59,083 bases of DNA, from NCBI GenBank assembly GCA_964551475.1, contig CAZKCI010000003.1, positions 1 through 59,083 of the forward strand, in the 5' to 3' direction. Positions 30,963 through 38,939 of this stretch are shown here, piece after piece; position 1 is the first letter of the stretch, and each line of letters opens with the position of its first letter. Source of the DNA: CAZKCI01 sp964551475. Its GTDB lineage: Bacteria > Auribacterota > Erginobacteria > Erginobacterales > CAZKCI01. The notes under the pieces were generated by a model. The model was not told the origin of the DNA. It searched no databases and was given only the letters and a program-made list of their open reading frames with translations. Position numbers and translations under genes: made by a program.

Positions 30963-31106
30963 TTGAAGGAATTTAAAGATTTCGCCATGAAGGGGAACGT
31001 GGTGGACATGGCGGTCGGTATCATCATCGGCGCCGCTTTCGGAAATTGCCCAGAGAACAGGCCATCAGAAGCGGCCTTTAAGACCGCGCGAGAGAGAATG
31101 ACGTGA
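30963..31106 (+). pseudogene. mscL: Truncated mscL (large-conductance mechanosensitive channel), N-terminal 27 residues only
   Basis: A TTG start with CCGGAGGTGGGTGGGAAGAT upstream gives LKEFKDFAMKGNVVDMAVG and IIIGAAFG, the very conserved cytoplasmic helix and first half of membrane helix 1 of MscL. Homology stops abruptly after AFG (about 31043); the frame continues with unrelated NCPENRPSEAAFKTARERMT to a TGA at 31104 that overlaps the next gene's GTG. The pore-lining rest of helix 1, the loop and helix 2 are missing, so it is not a functional channel. Confidence 0.85.
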
Positions 31107-32590
31107 AAAAATATATCGGCATCGTTTTCCGTGTTCTGGGCTATGTCGTCCTGGCGGTCATCGTCCTGGTCGCCGCGGCCCTGCTGACGCTGCCCTGGAC
31201 GGGGCCCCGGCTCGCGAACAAAAAGCTGCCCGAGCTTCTTCGGACCGAGGCCTCTCTGGGAAGCTTGAAGCTCAACCCGTTGCGCGGACGGCTGGCTCTG
31301 GGCGCGCTCACGATCGGCCAGCCCGAGGGGTTCGGCGAAGGGGTTCTTCTCTCCCTGCCCGCCCTGAACGTCAGGGTCGATCCGGCCTCCCTGGTCTCCT
31401 CCCCCCTGGTCGTGGAGGAAGTCGCCCTGGACGGCCTGGAGGTCAACATCATCCGCAACGCGGACGGCGTCCTCAACACCGACGCCCTGGGACCCAGGAA
31501 AGAGGCCCAGGCCGAGCCGTCTCCCGCACCCGCGCCGTCACCGGCGGCGGAAGCGGGAGAGGAGAAGCCCGCCCAGCCGGTTCTGGTGAAGAGGGTGGCG
31601 ATCACCAACCTCTCCTTTTCCTACACCGATCAGGCGATCGGCAAGGAAGCCGCGGCGGGCGCGGCGGCACCCAACGCCCAGGCCGCTCCCGCGCCGGAGA
31701 AGATCCTCACCGTTCGGGTCAAGGACTTCAACCTCCTGCTGGAGAATCTCCTGATTGACCCCGCGGCCGACCCGAAGGCGATCGCTCCCGCCGCTCTCTC
31801 CATCACCGCGCGCCTGATTCAGGAGGAGCTCGGCGACGGCCACCTCGGTCTCTCCGCCCGGATCGGGCCGATCGGGAAAGGCATCCCCGCCCTGAACGGC
31901 GCCCTGCGCCTGATCGGCCTGGAGCTCGGGCCTCTGGACGCGGTGATCCCCGCCGGGACCACCACGGCGCTGGGCGGAGACGCCCTCGACATCATCGCCG
32001 ATTTCTCCGTGGCCACGGACCTTCTCGACTGCCAGGCCGCGATCGAGACCAACGGCGGCAAGAGCTATTCGCTCCCGGTCACGGGCACGCCGGACAAGCC
32101 CCAGTTCGACACCTCGTCCATCCTTTTCGTCGTCCTCTCCCGCTTCGGCGGGGGAGTGGGGGCTCTGGCCGGCAACATAGCCGGGGCCGGAACGGCGGTG
32201 GTCGGCGCCACCGCGGAAACGGCGCTGGCGGTGGGCGAAGGGGCGGTGGGCGTGGTCGGATCCATCGGGGGCGGTCTTTTCGACACCGTCGCCTCCGTCG
32301 CCACCGGCGATCTGGAAGGGGCCGGGGAAGGCCTGACCAAGGCCACCATCGGCTCGGCGGGCGAGGTCGTGGACACGGTGGGAACGGCCGGGGGAAGGAT
32401 GGCCGAAGGCGCGGGCGAGGCGGTCGCGGCCGGTCTCGGCGATGCCCGCGCCCAGGAATGGCGCGCCGGGGTCAAGGACCGCTGGGCGGCCGAGTGGCAA
32501 AAAGCCCAGGACGGCGTTGCCGCCAAACCCTTCCCGCCGGTGGCGAAAGCGGAACCGTCTCCCGCCGCCGCGGCCGGGGAGTCGAAATAA
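31103..32590 (+). CDS. AsmA/DUF748-like protein with Gly/Ala-rich C-terminal region
   Basis: 495 residues starting with GTG. One N-terminal membrane helix (about 8-30) is followed by LTLPWTGPRLANKKLPELLR..., SLKLNPLRGRLALGALTIGQPEGF and LVVEEVALDGLEVNIIRNADG, which match the beta-taco start of AsmA/DUF748-type envelope proteins (lipid or outer-membrane biogenesis). A Pro/Ala-rich linker at about 135-160 separates a second similar section. Residues about 345-450 are Gly/Ala/Val-rich with repeated GG-x-x-D-T-V-A/G blocks, resembling glycine-zipper membrane segments. The combination is unfamiliar. The start overlaps the dead mscL frame. Confidence 0.75.
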   Translation: MKKYIGIVFRVLGYVVLAVIVLVAAALLTLPWTGPRLANKKLPELLRTEASLGSLKLNPLRGRLALGALTIGQPEGFGEGVLLSLPALNVRVDPASLVSSPLVVEEVALDGLEVNIIRNADGVLNTDALGPRKEAQAEPSPAPAPSPAAEAGEEKPAQPVLVKRVAITNLSFSYTDQAIGKEAAAGAAAPNAQAAPAPEKILTVRVKDFNLLLENLLIDPAADPKAIAPAALSITARLIQEELGDGHLGLSARIGPIGKGIPALNGALRLIGLELGPLDAVIPAGTTTALGGDALDIIADFSVATDLLDCQAAIETNGGKSYSLPVTGTPDKPQFDTSSILFVVLSRFGGGVGALAGNIAGAGTAVVGATAETALAVGEGAVGVVGSIGGGLFDTVASVATGDLEGAGEGLTKATIGSAGEVVDTVGTAGGRMAEGAGEAVAAGLGDARAQEWRAGVKDRWAAEWQKAQDGVAAKPFPPVAKAEPSPAAAAGESK

Positions 32591-32613
32591 CCCATTCTTC
32601 CGCGGGAGAATGG

Positions 32614-32619
32614 TATAAT
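32614..32619 (+). promoter_or_regulatory. Candidate -10 box with adjacent palindrome
   Basis: TATAAT at 32614-32619 lies just after ATTCTTCCGCGGGAGAAT (32594-32611), an almost perfect 18-base palindrome that may be an operator or the end of the upstream transcript. The start codon of the lipoprotein gene is 72 bases further. Confidence 0.4.
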
Positions 32620-32691
32620 TTCATACGGCGTTGAGCAGATCGATGCCGAAGAAACAGGCGGATAACCGCCCACAACTTGGAGGGAGAGAAG

Positions 32692-33195
32692 ATGAGGAAG
32701 CTGGCGTTGGTGGCATGCGTGTGCATGCTGGCGTTGGTCATGGTGTCCTGCGGTGAAAAAGAGGCGGAGAAGCCCGGTCTCGGCGAAAAGGCCGGCGCGG
32801 CCGCCGCCCCGGCGGGAAAAGCAGCGAGCGATCTGGCGGGCAAGTTCAAGGAGATTGAGGCCGCTCTCAGCGAGCAGGCCGATCTGATGGAATCCTCCGC
32901 CGCCCAGCTCGAGAAAGCTCCGAGCGCGAAGGATGCCGCGGACGTCCTGACCGCTCTCGCCGGCAAGCAGGAAAAGCTGATGGCGACGATGAAGGCCCTC
33001 TCGGAGAAGTTTCCGGAGATGAAGACGATGGCCGAGCCCCCGGCTGAGCTCAAGGCGGTCATGGAAAAGATGGCCCGGGCCGGCGCCAAGTTCGGCCAGA
33101 CGATGTCGACCGTCATGCAGAAGTATGGAAGCGATCCCCTGGTGCAGGAAGCGATGAAGAAATTCCAGGCGGTATCCTCCAAGATGCAGGAATAA
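32692..33195 (+). CDS. Small helical lipoprotein, unknown function
   Basis: 167 residues; the ATG at 32692 follows TTGGAGGGAGAGAAG. Lipoprotein signal MRKLALVACVCMLALVMVSC gives a lipidated Cys20. The mature part is predicted to be almost entirely helical with amphipathic heptads (KFKEIEAALSEQADLMESSAAQLEKA, then EKLMATMKALSEKFPEM, ...) and no Cys or known motif. It looks like a coiled-coil periplasmic protein, similar in style to Lpp-like or cytochrome b562-like bundles. It is an independent transcription unit closed by a hairpin. Confidence 0.8.
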   Translation: MRKLALVACVCMLALVMVSCGEKEAEKPGLGEKAGAAAAPAGKAASDLAGKFKEIEAALSEQADLMESSAAQLEKAPSAKDAADVLTALAGKQEKLMATMKALSEKFPEMKTMAEPPAELKAVMEKMARAGAKFGQTMSTVMQKYGSDPLVQEAMKKFQAVSSKMQE

Positions 33196-33238
33196 TCGTC
33201 GGGCCTGACGGCCTGATGATGGTTGTTGTTCGTGTCCG

Positions 33239-33266
33239 AACGGGCGGCCCGGAAGGGCCGCCCGTT
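33239..33266 (+). terminator. GC-rich hairpin terminator
   Basis: CGGGCGGCCC (33241-33250), loop GGAA, GGGCCGCCCG (33255-33264), followed by TTTCGATATT. It is the likely end of the lipoprotein transcript. Confidence 0.65.
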
Positions 33267-33301
33267 TCGATATTCCACTACCCGCGGCCGGCCGCGAATA
33301 G

Positions 33302-33332
33302 TATACTGCGGTCAACCGGGGCGTTTCCCCGG
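33302..33332 (+). promoter_or_regulatory. Candidate -10 (TATACT) and leader hairpin of the NTase-like pair
   Basis: TATACT at 33302-33307; CCGGGG-CGTTT-CCCCGG (33316-33332) would form at the very 5' end of the mRNA. AAGGAGG follows at 33336-33342, 11 bases before the ATG. Confidence 0.4.
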
Positions 33333-33353
33333 GTGAAGGAGGCTTGAAGCCCC

Positions 33354-34466
33354 ATGAATCCCCGGATCGAACAACTGCAGGCAAACGAAAAGTTCCGGCG
33401 TTTCCTCGTCCCCCTGGACGAGAGAGAGGACTTTCGGGACGCCACCTATTTTCTGCGCGACGACGGGACTTTCATCTTCTCCGAGGGCTACTACCACGGG
33501 ATCGAGAAGGACCGCGCCGAGAGAAAGATCGTCTCCCACATCGTCTTCGCCCCCGGGAATGCCGCCCGCCCGGCCCCCGACTATGCGCGCAAGATCCTCT
33601 TCGACCAGGAGTACGAGAATATCACCAAGGAGATCATGTCCACCCAGCCCCTGGACCGCTTCTACCCGATGCAGCTCAAGCGCTACATCGATTTCGACCC
33701 GGCCCAGGCTTCCTACCCCCGACCGGTCTACGCCCGTTACAAATCCCTGGTCCCGCTCCCCTCGCTCGTCGGCTGTTTCCCGCACCGGCACTCCCTGCGG
33801 GCGATCATCGCCCAGGCCTCCGAGGAGCCCTCGGCGCGGTCGGTCAAAATCGTCACCGAACACACCGCCGATCTTCTCCAGATCCCCGTCGACCGGATCG
33901 GCATCTCCGGCTCCCTCTCGCTCGGCACCTACCAGAACCCGCATGACCTCGATTACGTGATCTACGGCTCCGCCGCCGAAGTGAAGCAGATGGTCAACTT
34001 CATGTATTCCCTGACCGACCGGGACGAGAAGCGCCGGGTGCGCGAGTTCGGGAAATACTGGCCGATCCGCTTCTGGGACTGGGCGGGGGAGGAGAAGTTC
34101 ATGGTCTGCCCCTTCTTCTCCTATCGCGACCCAGAGGAGGCCCCTCTGCGCAACTTCGACTGCGAAAATCTGGGCGAGGCGACGGTGGAGGCGCGGATCG
34201 TCGACCACACCCACAACGCCTTCAATCCCTCGGTCCTGGTCCTGGAAGGAGCGAAGCTCGACGGCCGGGACTATCCGCCGATCAGCCGCTTCATCCTCTA
34301 TCATGGGGGGGAGCGGGGCGACTGGCGGGAAGGCTACCGCGTCCGGGTCAAGGGCTTCCACGTCCGGATCGCCACCTTCCGGATCCAGGAGGGGAAGCGG
34401 GAGAAGAGGGAGGAGTTCGAGGCGGTGCTGGTGAACAATCTGGATCAGGCCAAACGGCTAACCTGA
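33354..34466 (+). CDS. Predicted nucleotidyltransferase-fold protein A (unknown substrate)
   Basis: 370 residues, soluble, no signal peptide. The middle has a minimal nucleotidyltransferase (Pol-beta superfamily) motif: GISGSLSLG (G183-S187-G191) followed by HDLDYVIYG (D198, D200), the G-S...D-x-D pattern that binds Mg-NTP. Before it lies an N-terminal 165-residue region (FRDATYFLRDDGTFIFSEGYYHG...). After it come conserved FGKYWPIRFWDW and CPFFSYRDPEEAPL segments and a C-terminal FILYHGGERGDWREGYRVRV-KG strand set that looks like a small barrel. It resembles archaeal predicted nucleotidyltransferases (COG1665-like), from memory. It is paralogous to the next gene. Confidence 0.72.
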   Translation: MNPRIEQLQANEKFRRFLVPLDEREDFRDATYFLRDDGTFIFSEGYYHGIEKDRAERKIVSHIVFAPGNAARPAPDYARKILFDQEYENITKEIMSTQPLDRFYPMQLKRYIDFDPAQASYPRPVYARYKSLVPLPSLVGCFPHRHSLRAIIAQASEEPSARSVKIVTEHTADLLQIPVDRIGISGSLSLGTYQNPHDLDYVIYGSAAEVKQMVNFMYSLTDRDEKRRVREFGKYWPIRFWDWAGEEKFMVCPFFSYRDPEEAPLRNFDCENLGEATVEARIVDHTHNAFNPSVLVLEGAKLDGRDYPPISRFILYHGGERGDWREGYRVRVKGFHVRIATFRIQEGKREKREEFEAVLVNNLDQAKRLT

Positions 34467-34478
34467 CGGCTATCTGAC

Positions 34479-35498
34479 ATGAAGAACGATCTGGCGAGTC
34501 AAATAACCGGTCATTCCAACTTCCGGGATTTTGTCCTTCCGATGGAGAAGCTCGGCGCCATTGTCGACGCCACTCTCTTCGTCCGGCGCGACGGATTGAT
34601 CGTCTTCTCCGAAGGCTACTGCCACCCCCGCGGGGGGCTGATCGCCAACATCATCTACGCTCCCGATTCCGCGGGCAGGAAGACGATCTTCGGCCTTCCC
34701 TACCGGTCCGTGATCAAGAAGAAGGGCCAGGGGAAGGAGGAGGACTGGATCAACTACGAGTCCCAGCTGGAGCTCTACCGGGACCTCGCTCCCGAGTCCC
34801 AGAAGGACAAGCCCGTCTTCGCCGAGTTCAAGTGCCGCTTCGACCTCGCCGACTTCATCGGTTTCGTCGACCACCGCCGCTCTCTGCGCCGGGCCCGGGA
34901 AGCCAAGCCGGAGATCGACGACGCCATGCGCAAAACCGCCCGGCGGCTCGCCATCCCGGTGGAGTCGATCGGCTGCACCGGCTCGCTCGCCCTGGGGAAC
35001 CTGGAGACGGCCCACGACTTCGACCTCGTCTTCTACGGGACGGTGGCCGAGCACTGGCGGATCGTCGAGCAGATCTACGAGATCGTCAAGGACCCGAAGC
35101 GCCGGGTCTTCGAGCTGGGGATGCTCTGGGCGATCCGTTTCTACGACGACTGGGGGAACATGATCTGCCCCTTCTTCTCCTACGCCGACCGGAGAGAGAT
35201 CGCCCTGCCCGAGTTCGAGATGAAGCTCATCGCCCCGACGGCGGAGATCACGGCGACGGTCCGGGACGATCGCCATACCTTCTACATGCCCTCGGTTCTC
35301 CCGATGACGGAAGCTCAAGTGAGCGGCCGCCCCGATCTGAACTCCCTGCCCCTCATCCTCTACCACGGGGGGCTCCGCGGCGAATACAAGCGAGGCGACC
35401 GGGTGCAGGCCCGGGGCAAGCTGGTCGAAGTAAAAACGCGCGAGAAGACCTATCCCGCTTTCCTCTGCACCAATCTCAGCGAATCCAAGAAGCTCTAG
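34479..35498 (+). CDS. Predicted nucleotidyltransferase-fold protein B (paralogue of the preceding gene)
   Basis: 339 residues, 12 bases after the previous stop, same operon. It follows the same plan: FRDFVLP-MEKLGAIVDATLFVRRDG and VFSEGYCHPRGG at the start; GCTGSLALG (G165-S169-G173) and HDFDLVFYG (D180, D182) in the middle; LGMLWAIRFYDDW, CPFFSYADRREIALPEFE and LILYHGGLRGEYKRGDRVQA-RGKL at the end. Both copies keep the G-S and D-x-D residues, so both may be active or form a heterodimer. The function is unknown. The last codons and stop are inside a 20-bp perfect hairpin. Confidence 0.72.
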   Translation: MKNDLASQITGHSNFRDFVLPMEKLGAIVDATLFVRRDGLIVFSEGYCHPRGGLIANIIYAPDSAGRKTIFGLPYRSVIKKKGQGKEEDWINYESQLELYRDLAPESQKDKPVFAEFKCRFDLADFIGFVDHRRSLRRAREAKPEIDDAMRKTARRLAIPVESIGCTGSLALGNLETAHDFDLVFYGTVAEHWRIVEQIYEIVKDPKRRVFELGMLWAIRFYDDWGNMICPFFSYADRREIALPEFEMKLIAPTAEITATVRDDRHTFYMPSVLPMTEAQVSGRPDLNSLPLILYHGGLRGEYKRGDRVQARGKLVEVKTREKTYPAFLCTNLSESKKL

Positions 35499-35520
35499 AT
35501 CTTCTTGGATTCGCTGAGAT
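35473..35520 (+). terminator. 20-bp perfect hairpin covering the stop codon of NTase-like gene B
   Basis: ATCTCAGCGAATCCAAGAAG (35473-35492) is the exact complement of 35501-35520 with an 8-base loop that contains the TAG. The left arm encodes the last residues LSESKK. There is no U-tract. It may terminate, protect the mRNA 3' end, or be a palindromic insertion. Confidence 0.55.
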
Positions 35521-35703
35521 GGGCAATCTTTGATCCTTGGGTTTCTCTTCTGATTCCTGTTGTTCCGGTTCCTTTTTATGTCGATTCCCGTTTGTTATTG
35601 ACCGCCCTCCCGCTTGTCCCCATAATCCGCGCCTATCTTCGGTTCTCGATCACGAAGAGAACCGGCGCCCGCGAACGAATAATAATTTCCGGAGGGAATA
35701 TTT

Positions 35704-36948
35704 ATGGGAGAGAACACCTACACACTGGCCCTGCAGCAGCTCAGCCGCGTGGCCAAAAAGCTCAAGCTCGACCCCAACATCCACGAGAAGCTCAAGCACC
35801 CGAAGACGACGCTGATCGTTTCCATCCCGGTGATGATGGACAACGGCAAGCTCCGGGTCTTCACCGGCTACCGCGTCCAGCACAACATCGACCGCGGCCC
35901 CTCCAAGGGCGGGATCCGCTTTCACCCCGAGGTCACGCTTGACCACATGAAAGCGCTTTCCATGTGGATGACCTGGAAGTGCGCGGTGATGGGCCTCCCC
36001 TACGGGGGAGCCAAGGGCGGCGTGACCTGCGATCCCAAGAAGCTCTCCCAACGCGAGCTGGAGAAGATCACCCGCCGCTTCACCACCGAGATCGCCGAGT
36101 TCATCGGCCCCCGGCGCGACATCCCCGCCCCCGACGTCTACACCAACCCCCAGACCATGGCCTGGATGATGGACACCTTCTCCATGCACTCCGGCTACGC
36201 CGTCCCCGGCGTGGTCACGGGCAAGCCCCTGGAGATCGGAGGCTCCTTCGGGCGGAACGAGGCCACCGCCCAGGGCTGCATCTTCGCCATCGCCGAGATT
36301 TTAAAATACCTGGGTAAGGAGCTCAGGGGAGCCACGGTGGCCGTCCAGGGCTACGGCAACGCCGGCTCCTTCGCCCACAAGATCGCCCAGGCCGAGGGGG
36401 CGAAGGTGATCGCGGTCTCCGACAGCAAGGGGGGGATCTTCAACCCGGAAGGGCTGGACTACGTCGAGGTCTATCGCCACAAGTGCCGGAAGGGATCGGT
36501 CAAGGACTTCCCCGGATCTCGGAACATCACCAACGCCCAGCTCCTCGAGATCGACTGCGACATCCTCATCCCGGCCGCGCTCGAGAACCAGATCACGGAG
36601 AAGAACGCGAAGAAGATCCGCGCCCGTCTGATCGCCGAGGCGGCCAACGGACCCACCAGCGAGGAGGCCACCGAGATCCTGCACCAGCGCCACATCCCGG
36701 TCATCCCCGATATCGTCGCCAACGCCGGGGGGGTGGTGGTCTCCTGCTTCGAGTGGGCCCAGAACCTGATGGGCTACTTCTGGACCGAGGAGGAGGTCAA
36801 CCGCAGGCTCAAGGAAATCATGGTCCTCGCTTGCCAGCGGGTCTGGAAGCTCTCCCAGGAGGAGAAGTGCGATCTGAGGCTCGCCGCCTACATGCTGGCG
36901 GTGAAGCGGGTAGCCGAAGCCGCCCGCATCCGCGGCATCTACCCTTAG
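35704..36948 (+). CDS. gdhA: Glutamate dehydrogenase (Glu/Leu/Phe/Val family)
   Basis: 414 residues, ATG preceded by CCGGAGGGAATATTT. It interconverts glutamate and 2-oxoglutarate plus ammonia. Family motifs are FTGYRVQHNIDRGPSKGGIR, MTWKCAVMGLPYGGAKGGV (catalytic Lys), DIPAPDVYTNPQTMAWMMD, the nucleotide-binding VAVQGYGNAGSFAH (G-x-G-x2-G-like) and IPDIVANAGGVVVSCFEW. It is 414 residues long, as expected of the hexameric archaeal/clostridial-like form. The same window carries glutamine synthetase, so both ammonia-assimilation routes are encoded nearby. Confidence 0.95.
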   Translation: MGENTYTLALQQLSRVAKKLKLDPNIHEKLKHPKTTLIVSIPVMMDNGKLRVFTGYRVQHNIDRGPSKGGIRFHPEVTLDHMKALSMWMTWKCAVMGLPYGGAKGGVTCDPKKLSQRELEKITRRFTTEIAEFIGPRRDIPAPDVYTNPQTMAWMMDTFSMHSGYAVPGVVTGKPLEIGGSFGRNEATAQGCIFAIAEILKYLGKELRGATVAVQGYGNAGSFAHKIAQAEGAKVIAVSDSKGGIFNPEGLDYVEVYRHKCRKGSVKDFPGSRNITNAQLLEIDCDILIPAALENQITEKNAKKIRARLIAEAANGPTSEEATEILHQRHIPVIPDIVANAGGVVVSCFEWAQNLMGYFWTEEEVNRRLKEIMVLACQRVWKLSQEEKCDLRLAAYMLAVKRVAEAARIRGIYP

Positions 36949-36954
36949 GCCATT

Positions 36955-36998
36955 AGGGACGGTGGCAACTTATCAACTTGCAAGTTGCCACCGTCCCC
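36955..36998. repeat. Palindrome, divergent family F member
   Basis: AGGGACGGTGGCAACTT (36955-36971) and its exact complement (36982-36998) with a 10-base loop. The outer GGGACGGTG is the same as in the RAYT-associated palindromes, but the inner part differs (GCAACTT for TCAAATTG). It lies between the convergent gdhA and the C45-like gene. Confidence 0.8.
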
Positions 36999-37000
36999 TC

Positions 37001-38908
37001 CTACCGCGTGACCGGACGGTCGCCCTCGCTGCCGAAATAGCAGCGCGTGAAGGCCCTCACCGACCACGACCCTCCGGCGTCTCGGAAGAGGGCGGCCTCA
37101 TCCACTCCGTCTCCGTTGAGGTCGGCGACCACGGGGGAATAGCCTGTGCCCCCGAAATAAAAGCGTTCTCCGGAACGGACCGACCAGAGGCCGGTGGACG
37201 GGCGGAAGATCGCCGCGTCGGCGGTGTGATCGCCGTCCCAGTCGCCGGGAAGAGGGCGGTCGGCGGCCGTTCCCAGGGAAAAGCTGGTGACCCCCGAAAC
37301 CGACCAGAGCCCCCAGGAATTCCGGAAGACGGCGAGCTCCGCCGCGCCGTCGCCGTCATAATCGTCGGGGACGGGGTCGTCGCCGGTCTGTCCAAAGTAG
37401 GCCCGAGTGATCCCCGGGGCCGCCCAGTAGGAAATTCCCGGACGGAAGATCATCGCCTCCTCCGTCCCGTCTCCGTCGTAATCGGCGGGGAGGGGAAGGT
37501 CGCCCGCTTTCCCGAAGGAGAAGCGGGTGATGCCGCGCGCCGCCCAGAGCCCTGCGGTCCCCCGGTAAACCGCGGCCTCCCCCGTTCCGTCCCCGTCGAA
37601 ATCGGCGGGAGCAGGATCGTCCCCGTAAGTTCCGAAGAAGAAGCGGGTGATGCCTTTGACCGCCCACAGGCCTAATCCGGGGCGGAAGACGGCGATATCC
37701 GAGGAACCGTCGCCGTTGTAGTCCGTCCGCGCCGAGAAGGCACCCGTTGAGAACCCCCGGAAGAGATCGCTCCACTCCTCCTCCGCCGTTTCCGTATACG
37801 CGCCGCTTTTAAGCCTCCCCTCGAAACGGATAGTCAGATCGTTCTCACCCCGGAAGGCGAGGGAGAGCTGGTGAAAACCGTCGAGGATCCCGTGGGAGCG
37901 GATCGATTCCCAGTGGTCGTCGAGCGACTTGGCCCCTCCGGCGTCGTAGTAGGCGGCGATCTCCTCCCCTCCGGATGGTGTGCCGTGGCCATCGGTCTCG
38001 GAGTTGGTGGTGATGATGACCTGGCCGCCGAAATAGTCCGTCTGCGGCGTCCGCTTCTTGCAAAAACCCGTTCCAGTCAGGCAGGTGAAAACGCCTCCCC
38101 GCCCGTCCGGAACGTAGTAGTTGACGAAAGAGTTGACGTAGGGAAGGTAGGGCTGGAGATCGGCGAAGGTCTCGTCGAGGTGGAGGGACGGATCGGCGGA
38201 GAGGCCGCGGGTCAGGGCGAAGCGGGCGGCGGCGGAACGGGTGATGGTGTTCGCCCCCGAGGGCGGCGTCCCCCAGGTCCCGTAGTCGTGGAGCGAGCAG
38301 AGCGTCCCGAACTCGTTGACGCCGGTGATCACCGCGACATAGCCCGGGAAGGCGAGGTTGGCCCAGCGCGGCCGGGTCCGGTCGGAGGGGATGCGGACCA
38401 GGAGGACGTGGTGGATGGCGTCTAACGGGAGGTCGATGAAGTCGAGCCGGCGCGTGGAGAGGGTCCGGACGGGCGAGGAGACGAAGGAGCCCCAGCAGGA
38501 ATGGGAGCGGCAGGCTAGGGTGTAGCCCCAGTCGCTCAGCGTGTTCAGGATCTTGATGTCGCCGGCGTCCACCGGCGAGGAAGGGCTGACCGCTCGCAGC
38601 CCCGCGATAATCCCGTCGATCTCCTCCTCGACATCCGCCGGCGGGAAGAGCGTGGAGGAGATGGAAGCCTCTCGGGCCGCGTAGGCCAAGCCGAAGTAAT
38701 CCTTGAACTGCTGAACGTAGGATTCGATATGAGGGGAGAGAAGATATCCCTGGGCGTAGCCCATCTCGGCGGGCGTGCCCCAGACTCGGAGAATGGTATA
38801 GCCGTTCCCGTCCCCGTCGAGGTTCTGACGGAGGATCTCGCCGTTGAGTGCGAGCGCCGTGGGGGACGGGAAAAGACAGCAGAGGGCGATGAGAGATGCG
38901 GCTTTCAC
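37001..38908 (-). CDS. Secreted C45/NTN-hydrolase-like protein with six DxDGDG repeats
   Basis: 635 residues, GTG start, Sec signal (about 1-22, AL-A-LNG). Residues about 25-390 resemble the acyltransferase/peptidase C45 family: YTILRVWGTPAEMGYAQGYL, long helical region, CRSHSCWGSF (nucleophile candidate C138) with RTLSTRRLDFIDLP and FPGYVAVITGVNEFG. Such proteins self-cleave before the Cys and hydrolyse amide bonds. Residues about 396-635 are six 40-residue units of the form DYDGDG-x-x-D/E-x-A-x-FRP-x-x-GLWAVRG-x-TRFYFG-x-x-GD-x-PVPA; the acidic loops should bind calcium. The protein ends in GDRPVTR. Confidence 0.82.
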   Translation of the reverse strand: MKAASLIALCCLFPSPTALALNGEILRQNLDGDGNGYTILRVWGTPAEMGYAQGYLLSPHIESYVQQFKDYFGLAYAAREASISSTLFPPADVEEEIDGIIAGLRAVSPSSPVDAGDIKILNTLSDWGYTLACRSHSCWGSFVSSPVRTLSTRRLDFIDLPLDAIHHVLLVRIPSDRTRPRWANLAFPGYVAVITGVNEFGTLCSLHDYGTWGTPPSGANTITRSAAARFALTRGLSADPSLHLDETFADLQPYLPYVNSFVNYYVPDGRGGVFTCLTGTGFCKKRTPQTDYFGGQVIITTNSETDGHGTPSGGEEIAAYYDAGGAKSLDDHWESIRSHGILDGFHQLSLAFRGENDLTIRFEGRLKSGAYTETAEEEWSDLFRGFSTGAFSARTDYNGDGSSDIAVFRPGLGLWAVKGITRFFFGTYGDDPAPADFDGDGTGEAAVYRGTAGLWAARGITRFSFGKAGDLPLPADYDGDGTEEAMIFRPGISYWAAPGITRAYFGQTGDDPVPDDYDGDGAAELAVFRNSWGLWSVSGVTSFSLGTAADRPLPGDWDGDHTADAAIFRPSTGLWSVRSGERFYFGGTGYSPVVADLNGDGVDEAALFRDAGGSWSVRAFTRCYFGSEGDRPVTR

Positions 38909-38913
38909 AGTCC

Positions 38914-38939
38914 TTAAATACCCCGGGCGGGGTATTTAA
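38914..38939 (-). terminator. Hairpin after the EF-hand gene
   Basis: TTAAATACCCC and GGGGTATTTAA (11 bp, loop GGGC) contain the TAA stop of the EF-hand lipoprotein gene. It sits 6 bases before the C45-like gene start and may separate the two transcripts. Confidence 0.5.

Noticed and set aside
29824..31106. Possible complete mobile island (vapBC, remnants)
   Set aside because: No integrase, transposase, direct-repeat ends or attachment site is visible; I describe it only as a rearranged segment.
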